A stretch of 48,778 nucleotides of DNA from an uncultured Muribaculaceae bacterium (GTDB lineage: Bacteria > Bacteroidota > Bacteroidia > Bacteroidales > Muribaculaceae). This document shows positions 32,984 through 43,200 of this stretch, in pieces. Within the stretch, counting starts at the first letter, position 1; every line of letters begins with the position of its first letter. The stretch spans positions 1 through 48,778 of the forward strand of contig CAMXAZ010000014.1 in the NCBI GenBank assembly GCA_947179295.1, in the 5' to 3' direction. Below the pieces are notes generated by a model. That model ran no database searches and was not told the DNA's origin. It saw nothing but the letters and a program-made list of their open reading frames with translations. Both the position numbers and the translations under genes were made by a program.

Positions 32984-33465
32984 TGCCAATAAAAATTGTA
33001 TAATATATATGTATATTATAATATCGGTGTTCGAGCGATTTCGCCGATCAGCGAACCGACATTCAAAATTAACCATTTCCCGCGACCCGTACAAATAAAA
33101 AAGCGTCTGAAAAATCATTTGCCTGATTTGCTGGTAAAAAAATAGAAAATTTGCACTTATTTTATCTTTTCTATTGCAGATTTGAAAACAAATTACTACT
33201 TTTGTTGTTGAAAATGAGTTTCCAACGAAACGTTTTCACGACACACATCACAGTTATAGTAGCATTTTAGTAGAGTAGTAACACGTTTATGTCACGTAAT
33301 CAGTTGGCTTATAGTAGTATCACCAAGAGCATCGGAATCAACGCTTCCATGCCCTTGAATTTCTGCGCCTGACTCCTCAGCGAGACATTCGCAGGTATTT
33401 TTGTGCGCCTACTTCTGGCACTGCCCGCCTGGCATAAGCAATAGTAACAATTATATAGATTATCT
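32984..33465. other. Long intergenic region upstream of pilus operon
   Basis: It holds an A+T palindrome (about 32997-33024) near the Dabb start, a plus-strand pilus promoter at 33174-33204 and a leader of about 260 bases. Within the leader a 27-codon ORF (33289-33372, MSRNQLAYSSITKSIGINAS...) is followed in frame, after a TGA, by 22 more codons ending LLLALPAWHKQ. No known RNA family is recognised. Confidence 0.4.
33174..33204 (+). promoter_or_regulatory. Promoter of type V pilus operon
   Basis: TTG (33174-33176), 20 bases, TACTTTTG (33197-33204) on the plus strand. The predicted mRNA has a leader of about 260 bases before the DUF3575 gene, long enough for regulation. No inverted repeats of phase-variable type were found around it. 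Confidence 0.55.
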
Positions 33466-34056
33466 ATGTTGCCTATCAAAAGAGTATTGCTTGCAATCAT
33501 GATGGTTGCGGGCTTGTTCGAAATGTCGAAAGCGCAGGATCTTGCAGTCAAGACCGACCTTTCGTCAGATATCTTCACCAACATAAACATCGGAGGTGAA
33601 GTTGGCCTCGCACCCAAATGGACCCTCGATCTCTCAGGCGAATTCAATGCCTGGACTTTCAGCGACAACAAGCGCTGGAAGCACTGGTTCGTGCAGCCCG
33701 AAGCCCGCTACTGGTTCTGCGACCGCTTCGCAGGCCACTTCGTAGGCGCACACCTCCACGGAGGCCAGTACAATGTCGGAGGCCTTGACATGGGTTTCTC
33801 CATGCTCGGCACCGATTTCGGCAAACTCAAAGACTACCGCTTCCAGGGATGGTTTGTCGGCGCAGGCGTGGCCTACGGCTATGCCTGGGTGCTCGGACGC
33901 CACTGGAACCTCGAAGCAGAGATAGGTCTCGGATATTCCTATACCCGCTACAGCCAGTTCAAATGTGCGGGATGCGGCAAGAAACTGAAATCAAACCGCC
34001 CTCACAACTACTTCGGCCCAACAAAAGCCGCAATCAACTTAGTGTACGTATTTTAA
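33466..34056 (+). CDS. DUF3575 outer membrane protein of pilus operon
   Basis: A 196-residue protein with signal peptide (LLAIMMVAGLFEMSKAQ) and a DUF3575 pattern: DLAVKTDLSSDIFTNINIG, WFVQPEARYWFCDRFAG, HFVGAHLHGGQYN, ending INLVYVF, an outer membrane beta-barrel-like terminus. A C-x2-C pair (KCAGCGKK) is near the end. DUF3575 proteins occur at the start of Bacteroidetes fimbrial operons and are presumed assembly or outer membrane parts. It is followed 21 bases later by the DUF3868 gene. Confidence 0.88.
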   Translation: MLPIKRVLLAIMMVAGLFEMSKAQDLAVKTDLSSDIFTNINIGGEVGLAPKWTLDLSGEFNAWTFSDNKRWKHWFVQPEARYWFCDRFAGHFVGAHLHGGQYNVGGLDMGFSMLGTDFGKLKDYRFQGWFVGAGVAYGYAWVLGRHWNLEAEIGLGYSYTRYSQFKCAGCGKKLKSNRPHNYFGPTKAAINLVYVF

Positions 34057-34077
34057 CCCTGTCAAAAACGCACTGAA

Positions 34078-35505
34078 ATGAAATTTCCCGTCCTTCACAT
34101 ATCCGCAGCCATCATCCTCGGCCTCTCGGCAGGCTCATCGGTAGCCGAAACACGCACTATCCCCGTAGGTGTCAGCGTGGACCACGCCTCACTCCAGCGT
34201 CACGGCGACTATATGAACGTGGACCTCTCTCTTGATCTCAGCAAACTCCGGGTAGAAAGCAACCGCGCGGTGCTGCTAACTCCGAGCATCATCAACGGCT
34301 CCGACACCCTGAAGCTCCCCGCCGTAGGCATCTATGGCCGTGTGCGTTACTATCAGTATCAGCGCAACAGCCCCGGCATGATCTCCGGCGAAGACGAGAC
34401 CGTGATCCGCGCATCAGAGCTCCCTGACAGCCTGCACTACTCACAGATAATCCCCTATGCCGACTGGATGAACGGCTCTTCGGTCTACCTTGATCGCTCC
34501 GACTTCGGCTGCTGCCGCAAACTGCTGGCCGAAGCCCCCTTTGAAGGCCCTTACGGCTATTTCGGCTACTTCACTCCGAAGTGGGTCTACGTGCGCCCGC
34601 AGGGCAACGGCGAGAAACACCGCGAACTCTCCGGCTCGGCCTTCATCGACTTCCCCGTCGACCAGACCGTCATCTACCCCGAATATCGCCGCAACACCAC
34701 CGAGCTGGCCAAGATCCAGGCCACAATCGACTCCGTGCGCGGTGACGGCGACGTGACCATCACCCGCGTGTGGCTCAAAGGTTTCGCTTCGCCTGAAAGC
34801 CCCTATTCCCACAACCGCGACCTCGCCATCGGCCGAACCGCCGCACTCAAAGACTACATCCAGAAACTCTACCGCTTCGACTCCGGCATCATAGCCACCG
34901 ATTTCGAGCCTGAAGACTGGGCCGGTCTCAAAAAAGCCGTTGACGGCTCAAACCTCCCCAACCGCAGCGAAATCCTCGCCCTCATCGACTCCGACATGGA
35001 GCCTGACGCAAAAGAAGCCCGCATCAAGAAGCTCTATCCTGAGGACTACCGCTTCATGTTGCAGACCTACTACCCCGCCCTGCGCCACACCGACTACCGT
35101 ATTGAATACAACATCCGCACCTACAGCGATGTCAACGAGATACGCCGCATCATGAAGGAACAGCCGCAGAAGCTCAGCCTCAACGAGTTCTATCTCGTAG
35201 CCCAAGACTGCCAGCCCGGCAGCGAGGAGTTCAACGATGTCTTCGAGACAGCCGTGCGCATGTATCCCTCCGACCCCGCAGCCAACCTCAACGCTGCTGT
35301 CTGCGCCCTCGAACGCGGTGATCTCGACCAGGCAGCCCGCTTCCTCGACAAGGCCGGAACTTCAGAAGAGGCCGAATATATCAGAGGTGTGCGCGAAGCC
35401 CTTAAAGGCAACTACTCAGCCGCCCGCGCATACTTCGAAAAATCGCCCTCGATCCCCGAAGCGGCCGACGCCATCCGTCAGCTCGACAAGCTCAACGCCC
35501 GATAG
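34078..35505 (+). CDS. DUF3868 / OmpA-like pilus-associated protein with TPR end
   Basis: A 475-residue exported protein (signal peptide to about residue 24, GLSAGSSVAETRT). The N-terminal domain (about 25-190) has the DUF3868 pattern of a beta-sandwich. The middle (about 200-290, ITRVWLKGFASPESPYSHNR, then LAIGRTAALKDYIQ) resembles an OmpA-type peptidoglycan-binding domain. The C-terminal 90 residues (NLNAAVCALERGDLDQAARF) form TPR-like helices. Likely anchors or scaffolds pilus assembly at the cell wall. Confidence 0.88.
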   Translation: MKFPVLHISAAIILGLSAGSSVAETRTIPVGVSVDHASLQRHGDYMNVDLSLDLSKLRVESNRAVLLTPSIINGSDTLKLPAVGIYGRVRYYQYQRNSPGMISGEDETVIRASELPDSLHYSQIIPYADWMNGSSVYLDRSDFGCCRKLLAEAPFEGPYGYFGYFTPKWVYVRPQGNGEKHRELSGSAFIDFPVDQTVIYPEYRRNTTELAKIQATIDSVRGDGDVTITRVWLKGFASPESPYSHNRDLAIGRTAALKDYIQKLYRFDSGIIATDFEPEDWAGLKKAVDGSNLPNRSEILALIDSDMEPDAKEARIKKLYPEDYRFMLQTYYPALRHTDYRIEYNIRTYSDVNEIRRIMKEQPQKLSLNEFYLVAQDCQPGSEEFNDVFETAVRMYPSDPAANLNAAVCALERGDLDQAARFLDKAGTSEEAEYIRGVREALKGNYSAARAYFEKSPSIPEAADAIRQLDKLNAR

Positions 35506-35675
35506 GCAAAACAGGCTTGCCTGACCCACCCCACGCTCTCCTCTCATTTCTCTCCACCGACATCACACAATAGAAACATAATAGCCTGATTTTCAACCAT
35601 CCATTCAATCACACATTTCAAAACTACACAGATTCATCAGTAACAAATTAAAAACCAATTCAATAATCAATCACA
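35506..35675. other. Gap before the major pilin gene
   Basis: 170 A+T-rich bases without a clear promoter consensus or terminator. The sequence close to ATG 35676 is A-rich, as is common in translation starts of this phylum. Confidence 0.5.
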
Positions 35676-37433
35676 ATGAAGTTTAAAAGCTTATTTTTGA
35701 CAACAGCCGCAGCAATGGCGTTTGCTGCCTGTTCAAGCGACGAACCCGCTAAAAACGGCGGCAACGGAAACATCGACGGCGAAGGCGCAACCATGTACCT
35801 GACCGTCAACATCACAGATGCCAACACTGTAGGCCGTGCCAATGAAGGCGATCTCGTTCCCGGCGATCCCGAAGAACATGCTGTAAACACCGCTCACTTC
35901 TTCTTCTTCGACGAAAACAAAATGTTTGTCACCGAAGCCAACGTCTGGAACGGCGGTCAGTCAGGTGACTTCGAGGACCACAATGTAGAATTCCAGAGCA
36001 ACAACGTGCTTGTTCTCAAAAACCTCACTCAGAAAAACCTTCCCAAGTATCTCATCACTGTCCTCAACGCCTCTCCCGAACTTCTTGAATACATCCGCGA
36101 GACTCCCCGCACTATGAAAGAAGTGCGCAATTACACTCTCCAGTGGAACAACGGCAAATCATTCGTGATGTCTACTTCAAGCTTTAACGGCGGTGCAAGC
36201 GCTTTCCCCGGTCAGTATGACGATGCCGTCTACTATGCCAACCTCATTCAGGAAAGCAACCTCAAGACCGAACCCGTTGATGTTAAGAATGTTCCCGCCT
36301 CTGACGTTGTAAAAATCTACGTAGAGCGTCTTGCCGCCAAATACACCATCTCCCTCCCCACAGGCAACCCCTTCCCGGTTGACGTTACAATCGCCGGTCT
36401 CGAAAACGACAATAGCAACAACGTCGAGTTAGGTGCAGAGCGTGTCTATGTAAAGATCGAGAACTTCGGCGTGACCGGAACTGAGAAAGAGTCATATCTC
36501 GGCAAGAACCTCGACGACCTCACCGGTCTCTGGGACTCATGGAACATCGCCCAGCTCCACCGCAGCTACTGGGGCAAGTCTGTAAGCTACAACGATGCCA
36601 ATGCCGCTCTTGACCGCCCGACTTTCAGCAAAGTCAACACCGACCTCTCCAAGCCCGTCTACTCAAACGAGACCACCAAGGATTTCACCCTGATCCGCAA
36701 CAAGAACAACGTGCTTACTCCCGCAGCTGTCACCAACATCGTCTTCACCGCTACTATCTATGCCGATGAAGCAGCTACCACTCCCCTTGATCTCATCCTC
36801 TTCAGCGGTGTCTACTACAAGAAAGACCAGTTCGTTCCCTACATCCTCAACCGTCTGAACGCCACTAACCAGCTCAACTACTGGATCAAGACCGGCAGCG
36901 AGACCGAAACCAACCCCGACGGTACTCTCAACCGCAACAACTACACCCAGGTAAGCGCAGTGAACGTAGAGCTTGCTAAAGACGGCGCAAGCACCGGTAT
37001 CTTCAAGCTCGTGGCCAACATCGGCGCTGATACTCAGCTCTATGCCATCAACGACAACGCCGCTACAAAAGTAGAGACTTCAACTTTCGAAACCGCACTC
37101 AACACATTCTTCACCAACGAGAAGCCTATGGCCTACACCGGCGGTGCAAGTGTTTACTACGTGCCTGTTGAACACCTCCTCGGCAACAATGCCGGTTCCG
37201 GTAACAACTATGACTACACCGTGAGCGAAAACGGCCAGTATGGCGTTGTCCGCAACCACTGGTATCAGATCGAGGTAGGCAAAGTCTTCCGTCTCGGCCA
37301 GGGCGTATTCGATCCCAGCAACGGCAGCACTGAAGAACTCATCCCCGACAATCCCTCGAAAGAGACCTTCGGTATGGCTGCTAACATCAGCATCCTCTCC
37401 TGGAAGGTTGTCAAGCAGAGCGTAGATCTCTGA
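35676..37433 (+). CDS. Mfa1-like major pilus subunit (type V pilin)
   Basis: A 585-residue lipoprotein precursor: signal MKFKSLFLTTAAAMAFAACS, with lipobox FAAC and Cys19. Arg54 in NTVGRANEGD is a candidate site for the Arg-specific cleavage that frees the N-terminal strand for donor-strand polymerisation in Mfa1/FimA pilins. The C-terminal part has NHWYQIEVGKVFRLGQGVF and ends NISILSWKVVKQSVDL, typical of Mfa1-family subunits. It is followed by a strong terminator, so it is probably the most expressed gene of the operon and the shaft subunit. Confidence 0.93.
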   Translation: MKFKSLFLTTAAAMAFAACSSDEPAKNGGNGNIDGEGATMYLTVNITDANTVGRANEGDLVPGDPEEHAVNTAHFFFFDENKMFVTEANVWNGGQSGDFEDHNVEFQSNNVLVLKNLTQKNLPKYLITVLNASPELLEYIRETPRTMKEVRNYTLQWNNGKSFVMSTSSFNGGASAFPGQYDDAVYYANLIQESNLKTEPVDVKNVPASDVVKIYVERLAAKYTISLPTGNPFPVDVTIAGLENDNSNNVELGAERVYVKIENFGVTGTEKESYLGKNLDDLTGLWDSWNIAQLHRSYWGKSVSYNDANAALDRPTFSKVNTDLSKPVYSNETTKDFTLIRNKNNVLTPAAVTNIVFTATIYADEAATTPLDLILFSGVYYKKDQFVPYILNRLNATNQLNYWIKTGSETETNPDGTLNRNNYTQVSAVNVELAKDGASTGIFKLVANIGADTQLYAINDNAATKVETSTFETALNTFFTNEKPMAYTGGASVYYVPVEHLLGNNAGSGNNYDYTVSENGQYGVVRNHWYQIEVGKVFRLGQGVFDPSNGSTEELIPDNPSKETFGMAANISILSWKVVKQSVDL

Positions 37434-37473
37434 TCCTGACAGTCATCACATAGAGAATATTATCAACCACCAT

Positions 37474-37521
37474 CCAAGGTGCGGGGCCGAGCGGCGCCCC
37501 GCAAAGCCCCGCACCTTTTTC
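37474..37521 (+). terminator. Terminator/attenuator after the major pilin gene
   Basis: AAGGTGCGGGG (37476-37486) and CCCCGCACCTT pair, with a second inner stem GGGGC/GCCCC, followed by TTTTTCTCCTTTTCT. Partial read-through would give a high ratio of shaft to anchor and tip subunits. Confidence 0.8.
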
Positions 37522-37696
37522 TCCTTTTCTCTCCCCACATTCAAATTCGCCAACATACACCAAACCCTCTCCCCCTCTCTAAACCAAAAAACAGCCATAG
37601 CGCCTCTCACCTCTTCTTCAACCCGACACTGACGAGAGGATCTCACCGGTCCTCCTCACCATACATACACTCATTCAAAGAACCAATCGCTTTATA
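37522..37696. other. Gap before mfa2-like gene
   Basis: C-rich, pyrimidine-heavy sequence after the terminator (CCTCTCCCCCTCTCT-like). No promoter consensus is seen, so the downstream genes probably depend on read-through. Confidence 0.4.
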
Positions 37697-38758
37697 ATGC
37701 CATCCACGGATCGTAAGATGAAACCTGATACAAAACTCCGCCGCCTCAACCTGCGAATCGCCGCAATCATGCTCTCCGCACTGTCACTCGCCAGTTGCAA
37801 CGGAGTCATGTATGACGAAGAAGGAGACTGTGACCCTCACTACAAGGCACGCTTCATCTTTGACATGAACATGCTCTATGCCGATGCCTTTTCAAAGGAA
37901 GTCAATGCCGTAACCCTCTACCTGCTTGATCCCGCCACCGGCGACATCGTATGGCAGAAAAGCGAGCGCGGCGACCTGCTGCGTCAGGACGGCTATCTCA
38001 TGGACCTTGACGTGGCCCCCGGAAGCTATCAGCTGCTTGCCTGGTGCGGAGAAGGACGTGACGAGCATTTCGCCATTCCGGCCGATGCGAGCCACCACAC
38101 CCATCTCACCTGCCGCCTCAACCGCGAATATGACCCTGTCACCGGCGCCGCCATCTCACGCAAAGACCTCAAGAGACTCTACCACGGCAAGACCGATGTC
38201 AAGATTTTCCCTGAAGAGGAGGGCACATACATCTACAATGTTGAACTCGTCAAAAACACCAACGATGTCAACATTGTGCTCCAGCACCTCTCCGGCGAGA
38301 TAGTCAAGGAAGGCTACACCTTCACCATTACCGATGCCAACGGCTCGCTTGACTGGGACAACTCCATCATGCCCGACGAGGAAATCACCTATCAGCCCTG
38401 GCAGGTACTCGCCGGAACAGCCGGAATCGAATATCCTGAAGCCGACGATGTGCCCGTCATCACCACCATGAGCGCCTGTGTGGCCAATCTCACAGTCTCA
38501 CGCCTGATGGCTGACCGCAGCAACGACATGTGCGTCAAGATCTACAATCCGGCCGGCGAAAAAATCGTAGACATTCCCCTTATCCAATATGCCCTGCTTG
38601 TTCGCGGACGCTATGAGCACTCTATGACCGAGCAGGAATATCTTGACCGACAAAACAAATATGATCTCGTGTTCTTCATCGACGAAGGAAACCGCTGGGC
38701 CGACTCCTACATCTACATCAACAGCTGGATGGTGGTGCGCCAGTCATCCGACCTCTGA
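37697..38758 (+). CDS. Mfa2/FimB-like pilus anchor lipoprotein
   Basis: A 353-residue protein (346 if ATG 37718 is used). Lipoprotein signal IAAIMLSALSLASCNGV with lipobox LASC. It has the Mfa2/FimB features: CDPHYKARFIFDMNMLYADA, a VTLYLLDPATGDIVW segment and YLMDLDVAPGSYQLLAWCGEG. It ends INSWMVVRQSSDL, like the end of the major subunit. Mfa2/FimB proteins anchor the pilus to the outer membrane and control its length. No Arg-Ala cleavage site follows the signal, fitting an anchor that is not processed. Confidence 0.92.
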   Translation: MPSTDRKMKPDTKLRRLNLRIAAIMLSALSLASCNGVMYDEEGDCDPHYKARFIFDMNMLYADAFSKEVNAVTLYLLDPATGDIVWQKSERGDLLRQDGYLMDLDVAPGSYQLLAWCGEGRDEHFAIPADASHHTHLTCRLNREYDPVTGAAISRKDLKRLYHGKTDVKIFPEEEGTYIYNVELVKNTNDVNIVLQHLSGEIVKEGYTFTITDANGSLDWDNSIMPDEEITYQPWQVLAGTAGIEYPEADDVPVITTMSACVANLTVSRLMADRSNDMCVKIYNPAGEKIVDIPLIQYALLVRGRYEHSMTEQEYLDRQNKYDLVFFIDEGNRWADSYIYINSWMVVRQSSDL

Positions 38759-38804
38759 AAGAACCAATTCTCTATCCCCCACACTCAAGACAATTCGACA
38801 CACA

Positions 38805-40253
38805 ATGTTTAACAAATACACTGCAAGTTCAATCCGGACACTCCTCGCCCTGCTGCTGTCGGCCGCAGCCTTTGGATTTGCCGCCTGTTCCGATGGATCG
38901 GATGATCCGGGTGGAACGGACGGCGCGGGCGGTGTCACGGTTGAACATAAAATAGGTCTTTACCTGCAGACAGGGTCCGACCTTGCATCGCGCGCCACTC
39001 CTCCCGGCGACTATGACCGTGGCGCCGGCTATGAAAACTACATCGACATAGCGGACGGCGACCTGCTCGTGGCCCTCTACGGCACCGACGACCGCTGGAT
39101 AGCCACAGTGGGAAATCCCGTGGTCACTCCCGTTTCCGAAACATTAAGTTCCAAGACATATTTCCTCGAATTCAAGGTCAGCGGAGATATCCGCGACGCC
39201 CTCGGCTCCTCGTTCAAAGTGCTGATGCTTGCCAACTGGCACCACCGCTACCCCGATCTCGCAGCCGCCGGATCGCTCCAGGCACTGTTTGACATAGTCT
39301 CGACTGCTGACTATTGGATCGACTACTCCGGCGGGCTTCCCTCCTGGGATCTCTCGGCCTCCGACAAGATCGCCATGTTCGGCGTCAGCCAGTATGACAA
39401 CGTCAGTCTACGCCCCGACATGGCCGCATATCTCGGCAAACTCCATCTGCTCAGAGCCTTGGCAAAAATTGAAGTCTGGGACAACTCCGACAGCGCCGAC
39501 GAGATCGAATCAGTAGCCCTCACGCGCCATATCACCAGAGCTGTGCCGATGCCCAAAGGGGTCACACATCAGGACCACTATGTCAAGAACGACTATCTGA
39601 AAGACTATGTGCTCTACCCCTCGCTCCCCGCAGGCTCCGGCCTCTATCCCTATCCAAATGAAAGTTCCGAGCCGCTTCCGCTGGTGAAAAATCCGGCTGA
39701 CGGCCACTACACCGTCTATGTACCCGAATTTCCGAACTCTCAGAGGGAGACCGACGCCACCCGCGCCCGTCTGAAAATCAGATATAAGGAATATAACGCC
39801 CGTGACTACTTCATTGACTTCAAATACTACAACGATCCGCCGGAAGGAGCCTCTGCAGGCGACTATTTCGACCTGCTGCGCAACTACTGGTATCAGTTTG
39901 AAGTCCGCAAACTGGCCGAATACATCAATGTGGAGGTCCAGGTGGTACCCTACTCCCATGTGCCGCTGAAACCCGGTTTCGGCATAGGCATTTCCAAGGA
40001 TCTCGTACCGGTCTATGATGACAACGGCAACCTGATCTGCTATTTCAACTCCGAAAACGGCAACTATTACGACACCGATGCCACTACCGTGATCAAAAAC
40101 CCCTTCCTCATCGAAGGCAACCCCAAAGATCCGGCCACCGGCTGGGACATTGTGCGCGACGACAACGGAACCTTCCGCTATTTCCGCGATCCGGCCACCG
40201 GCAAATGCTATGATGCCGACAAAAACGAAATCCCTGATCCAGACAATAATTAG
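38805..40253 (+). CDS. Mfa1-like minor pilus subunit with C-terminal repeats
   Basis: A 482-residue lipoprotein, start ATG 38805; a longer frame overlaps the upstream gene. Signal ending FGFAACSDG. Arg63 in LASRATPPGD is a candidate processing site. RNYWYQFEVRKLAEYINVEV is the typical Mfa1-family C-terminal block, here not terminal: about 80 further residues carry two repeats, VYDDNGNLICYF...YYDTD (about 402-425) and VRDDNGTFRYFRD...CYDAD (about 449-472). The added repeats could be a ligand-binding tip. Located between the anchor and the large tip-like gene. Confidence 0.88.
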   Translation: MFNKYTASSIRTLLALLLSAAAFGFAACSDGSDDPGGTDGAGGVTVEHKIGLYLQTGSDLASRATPPGDYDRGAGYENYIDIADGDLLVALYGTDDRWIATVGNPVVTPVSETLSSKTYFLEFKVSGDIRDALGSSFKVLMLANWHHRYPDLAAAGSLQALFDIVSTADYWIDYSGGLPSWDLSASDKIAMFGVSQYDNVSLRPDMAAYLGKLHLLRALAKIEVWDNSDSADEIESVALTRHITRAVPMPKGVTHQDHYVKNDYLKDYVLYPSLPAGSGLYPYPNESSEPLPLVKNPADGHYTVYVPEFPNSQRETDATRARLKIRYKEYNARDYFIDFKYYNDPPEGASAGDYFDLLRNYWYQFEVRKLAEYINVEVQVVPYSHVPLKPGFGIGISKDLVPVYDDNGNLICYFNSENGNYYDTDATTVIKNPFLIEGNPKDPATGWDIVRDDNGTFRYFRDPATGKCYDADKNEIPDPDNN

Positions 40254-40269
40254 GACTATCAATCCAGCA

Positions 40270-43200
40270 ATGAAATCCAGACACTTCAACACATATTACA
40301 TATGGCTTCTGCTTCTCCTCTCAGGAGTGACGGCTTCATGCGTCGATGATTTCGACCGCCGCGCCGACGTGTATGTCGAGGGCACGGCTGACATTGCCGT
40401 AGAGCTGTCATACGAAGCGGAGTCTTCACGCTCGCTCAACTCCCGCGCCTATGAGGGTGGCGAGGAAGGCGACCGGATCAAAAACATATCCTCACTGGTG
40501 ATGCTCGTCTATAAAGGCGACAATCTCTACGGGCGCTATGTGGTGGTCAGCGACGGATCAGAGCCTGTCCACTCCGACATCTCCGATGTCCGCAACCTCA
40601 ATGACCAGGACAACCGCCTCGACCCTGACGAAAGCAACCTCACTGACAGCCGCACCGGCAAAGTGACTTTCAAATTGCAGCTCGAATCAGGCAAGGACTA
40701 CCACATCTATGCCGTGGCCAACATGGGCACTCTACGCGAGGATGAATATCAGACCGCCATAGAGACACGCGACGGTCTGAAAAGCATCTCCCGCTCCTGG
40801 GATGTAACTTCGCTGGCCAACAACAGCGAGATGTTCGGCATCTTCTCCCTCAGCCCCGACCGCGAGGCTTCTGACAGCTCTCCGCTGGTCATCTCGGCCA
40901 CCACCTCGAAGCTCCACTGCTGGGTGCGCCGTCTCGCGTCAAAAGTGACAGTAGCCTTTGACGGCTCGGAGCTTTACAACGACGTGCAGGTCTACATCAC
41001 CGACATCTATCTGAAAGACATCCCCAAGACATGCCTGCTCGGCAAGCCCAACACTGCAGGCGAAGGGAGCGAAGTCTCTGCCGACAAGCGTCATGACATT
41101 CCCAACGGCGTCTACGAGGACGGCGGCAGGATCACCGTGCAGAAACTGCCCGATGACCCTAACTCCATCATCCCCGAAAACTGCCTGCACGTCTGCAATG
41201 ACGCCCACAGTTTCCTCGGAGCCTACGGCAACAGTGATCAGAACGATGTCATTGACGCTACCCACGCCAACACCGCTCCCTCGCTCTTTTTCTACGAAAA
41301 CATGCAGGGCACAGGCAAATCAAAGCAGCAGGACGCCATCAACAATGACACCAAAGAACCGGGAAGCGACAATAAGATCGACTTCCCAAATCCCGACATC
41401 GACACCGAAGGCTCCGGCTGGAAAGACGAGAAACCTTTCGGCACCTACGTGGAAGTGAAAGGCCATTACCGCTGCACCACGGCCGACGGCCATGTCAGCT
41501 CAGGCCCCATCACCTACCGCTTCATGCTCGGCCAGAACGTCACCACCGACTATAACGCCACACGCAACACCCACTATCAGCTGACCCTCGCCTTCAAAGG
41601 CTACGGCAACGATGCCGACTGGCACATCGAATATCAGGAAAAGCGCGGTCTCTACGCCACCTCTCCGCAGTATATCTCCTATCTCTACAACAAAAAGATG
41701 GTGACAACCATCAAGGTTGTCGGACGCATGGAACCGGGGACCAAGCTCAAAGCCCATATCATCGATGTGGGTGATGCGGAATACGATCCGGACAGCATCT
41801 CGCTCTGGCGACCCTGGGGCGACGGATCAAAGGCATTCCCCAAAGTAAAAGGCACTAAAAGCGCTGAATGGCCGGGCATCTCATATTATTATGAGGATGC
41901 CGTACATGGAGACGGACGCCATCAGGCTTTTCTCTCGCTCCAGCAGACCCGCCTGACGCAGATTCCGCCACCTGACGGATATGAAGACCAGCCGTCATGG
42001 AATGTGCCGTTTGCCAGCGCGCTCAAAAAAAGCCAGGATTACTACAAAGAACACAGCATCGGCGACCGCGAATACGAGATAGGCAACGACTCGTCGGATG
42101 ACCTGCAGGAATTCGGGTCAAATGCAACCGGCGGCAACGGACAGCACACCGTGATTGTCAGCAAGCGCAATCTCCGTGGAGAACCAACAGAGCGCATCTT
42201 CAAAATTCCGCTCTACACCCGCGCCAAGGAGCTGGTGACCCGAACAGGTTTCACCGGCAACAACCCCTACTACTCCTATCCGCGCAAGCAGAAAGTACGC
42301 TTCACTGCCTCGATCTGGAAAGACGAGATCAAGGCCTATGCCGACACCACTTTCATTCTCGACATAATTCAGGTGCGACGCATCCTCAACCCGAAAGGAG
42401 TCTGGCGCAAGTCAGGCAGCACCGAGGATTTTCATGTGACTCTGCTCCGTCTGACCGAAGACAAGGATGACTCAGACTTTTCGTCGTTCAACTCTGAAGG
42501 CGCCTGGAGCGCGGAGGTCATCGCCGGCTCCGGTGTGGTCACCCTCTCCTCGACCCGCGAAGGCAGCGGCGACGACACCGCCCCGCAAGTCCACGTGAAG
42601 CGCATTCAGGGAGCCACTGAAAAGCCTATCGACTTCAAGATCAACTTCACCGGAGCCGACGGCTGTGCGATTGTGCGTGTGCGCTACCACAACTACACCT
42701 GCGAGCATGACATCTTCTGCCGCGAGGGCTATGACCCGATAGCCTTACGCGAGGGCAATGACAAGAACGGAAAACCATATGCAGAATGGAGCTCGTTCAA
42801 TGTCGATCACTTTGAAAACGGCGAAGCCATAATGACCAACTCGCCGCTTGACGAAGGCTCTCTCTTCCGCCGCAAAAGCAACATCGCCATAACCTCGGCA
42901 AACAATGCGAAATATCCGCGCCCGCGAGGCAATAACCGCATTGCGCCTGGCAATTTTGATGTCATTGACGCTTCCGGCAAGGCTACCACCATGTCATGGG
43001 ATCAGACCAAGGGTGACTGGACTTCAGATCATACCTGGGACATCACAAACACTGACTACCGGATAGCCACCATTGAAAACTACTTCCAGCTCATGTCTGA
43101 AGGCAATGAGACAAATGACCTCTCCTTCCCTATCAGCAAAGCCTATGGAATTGTCTATGGCGATGGAGCCCGTGAAGTGAAAACCAAACGTTCCGATGCC

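Noticed and set aside
33119-33465. Invertible (phase-variable) pilus promoter
   Set aside because: No inverted repeat pair flanking the promoter could be found.
39510-40292. 260-codon minus-strand frame
   Set aside because: Antisense to the Mfa1-like minor subunit, which has a signal peptide and family motifs.
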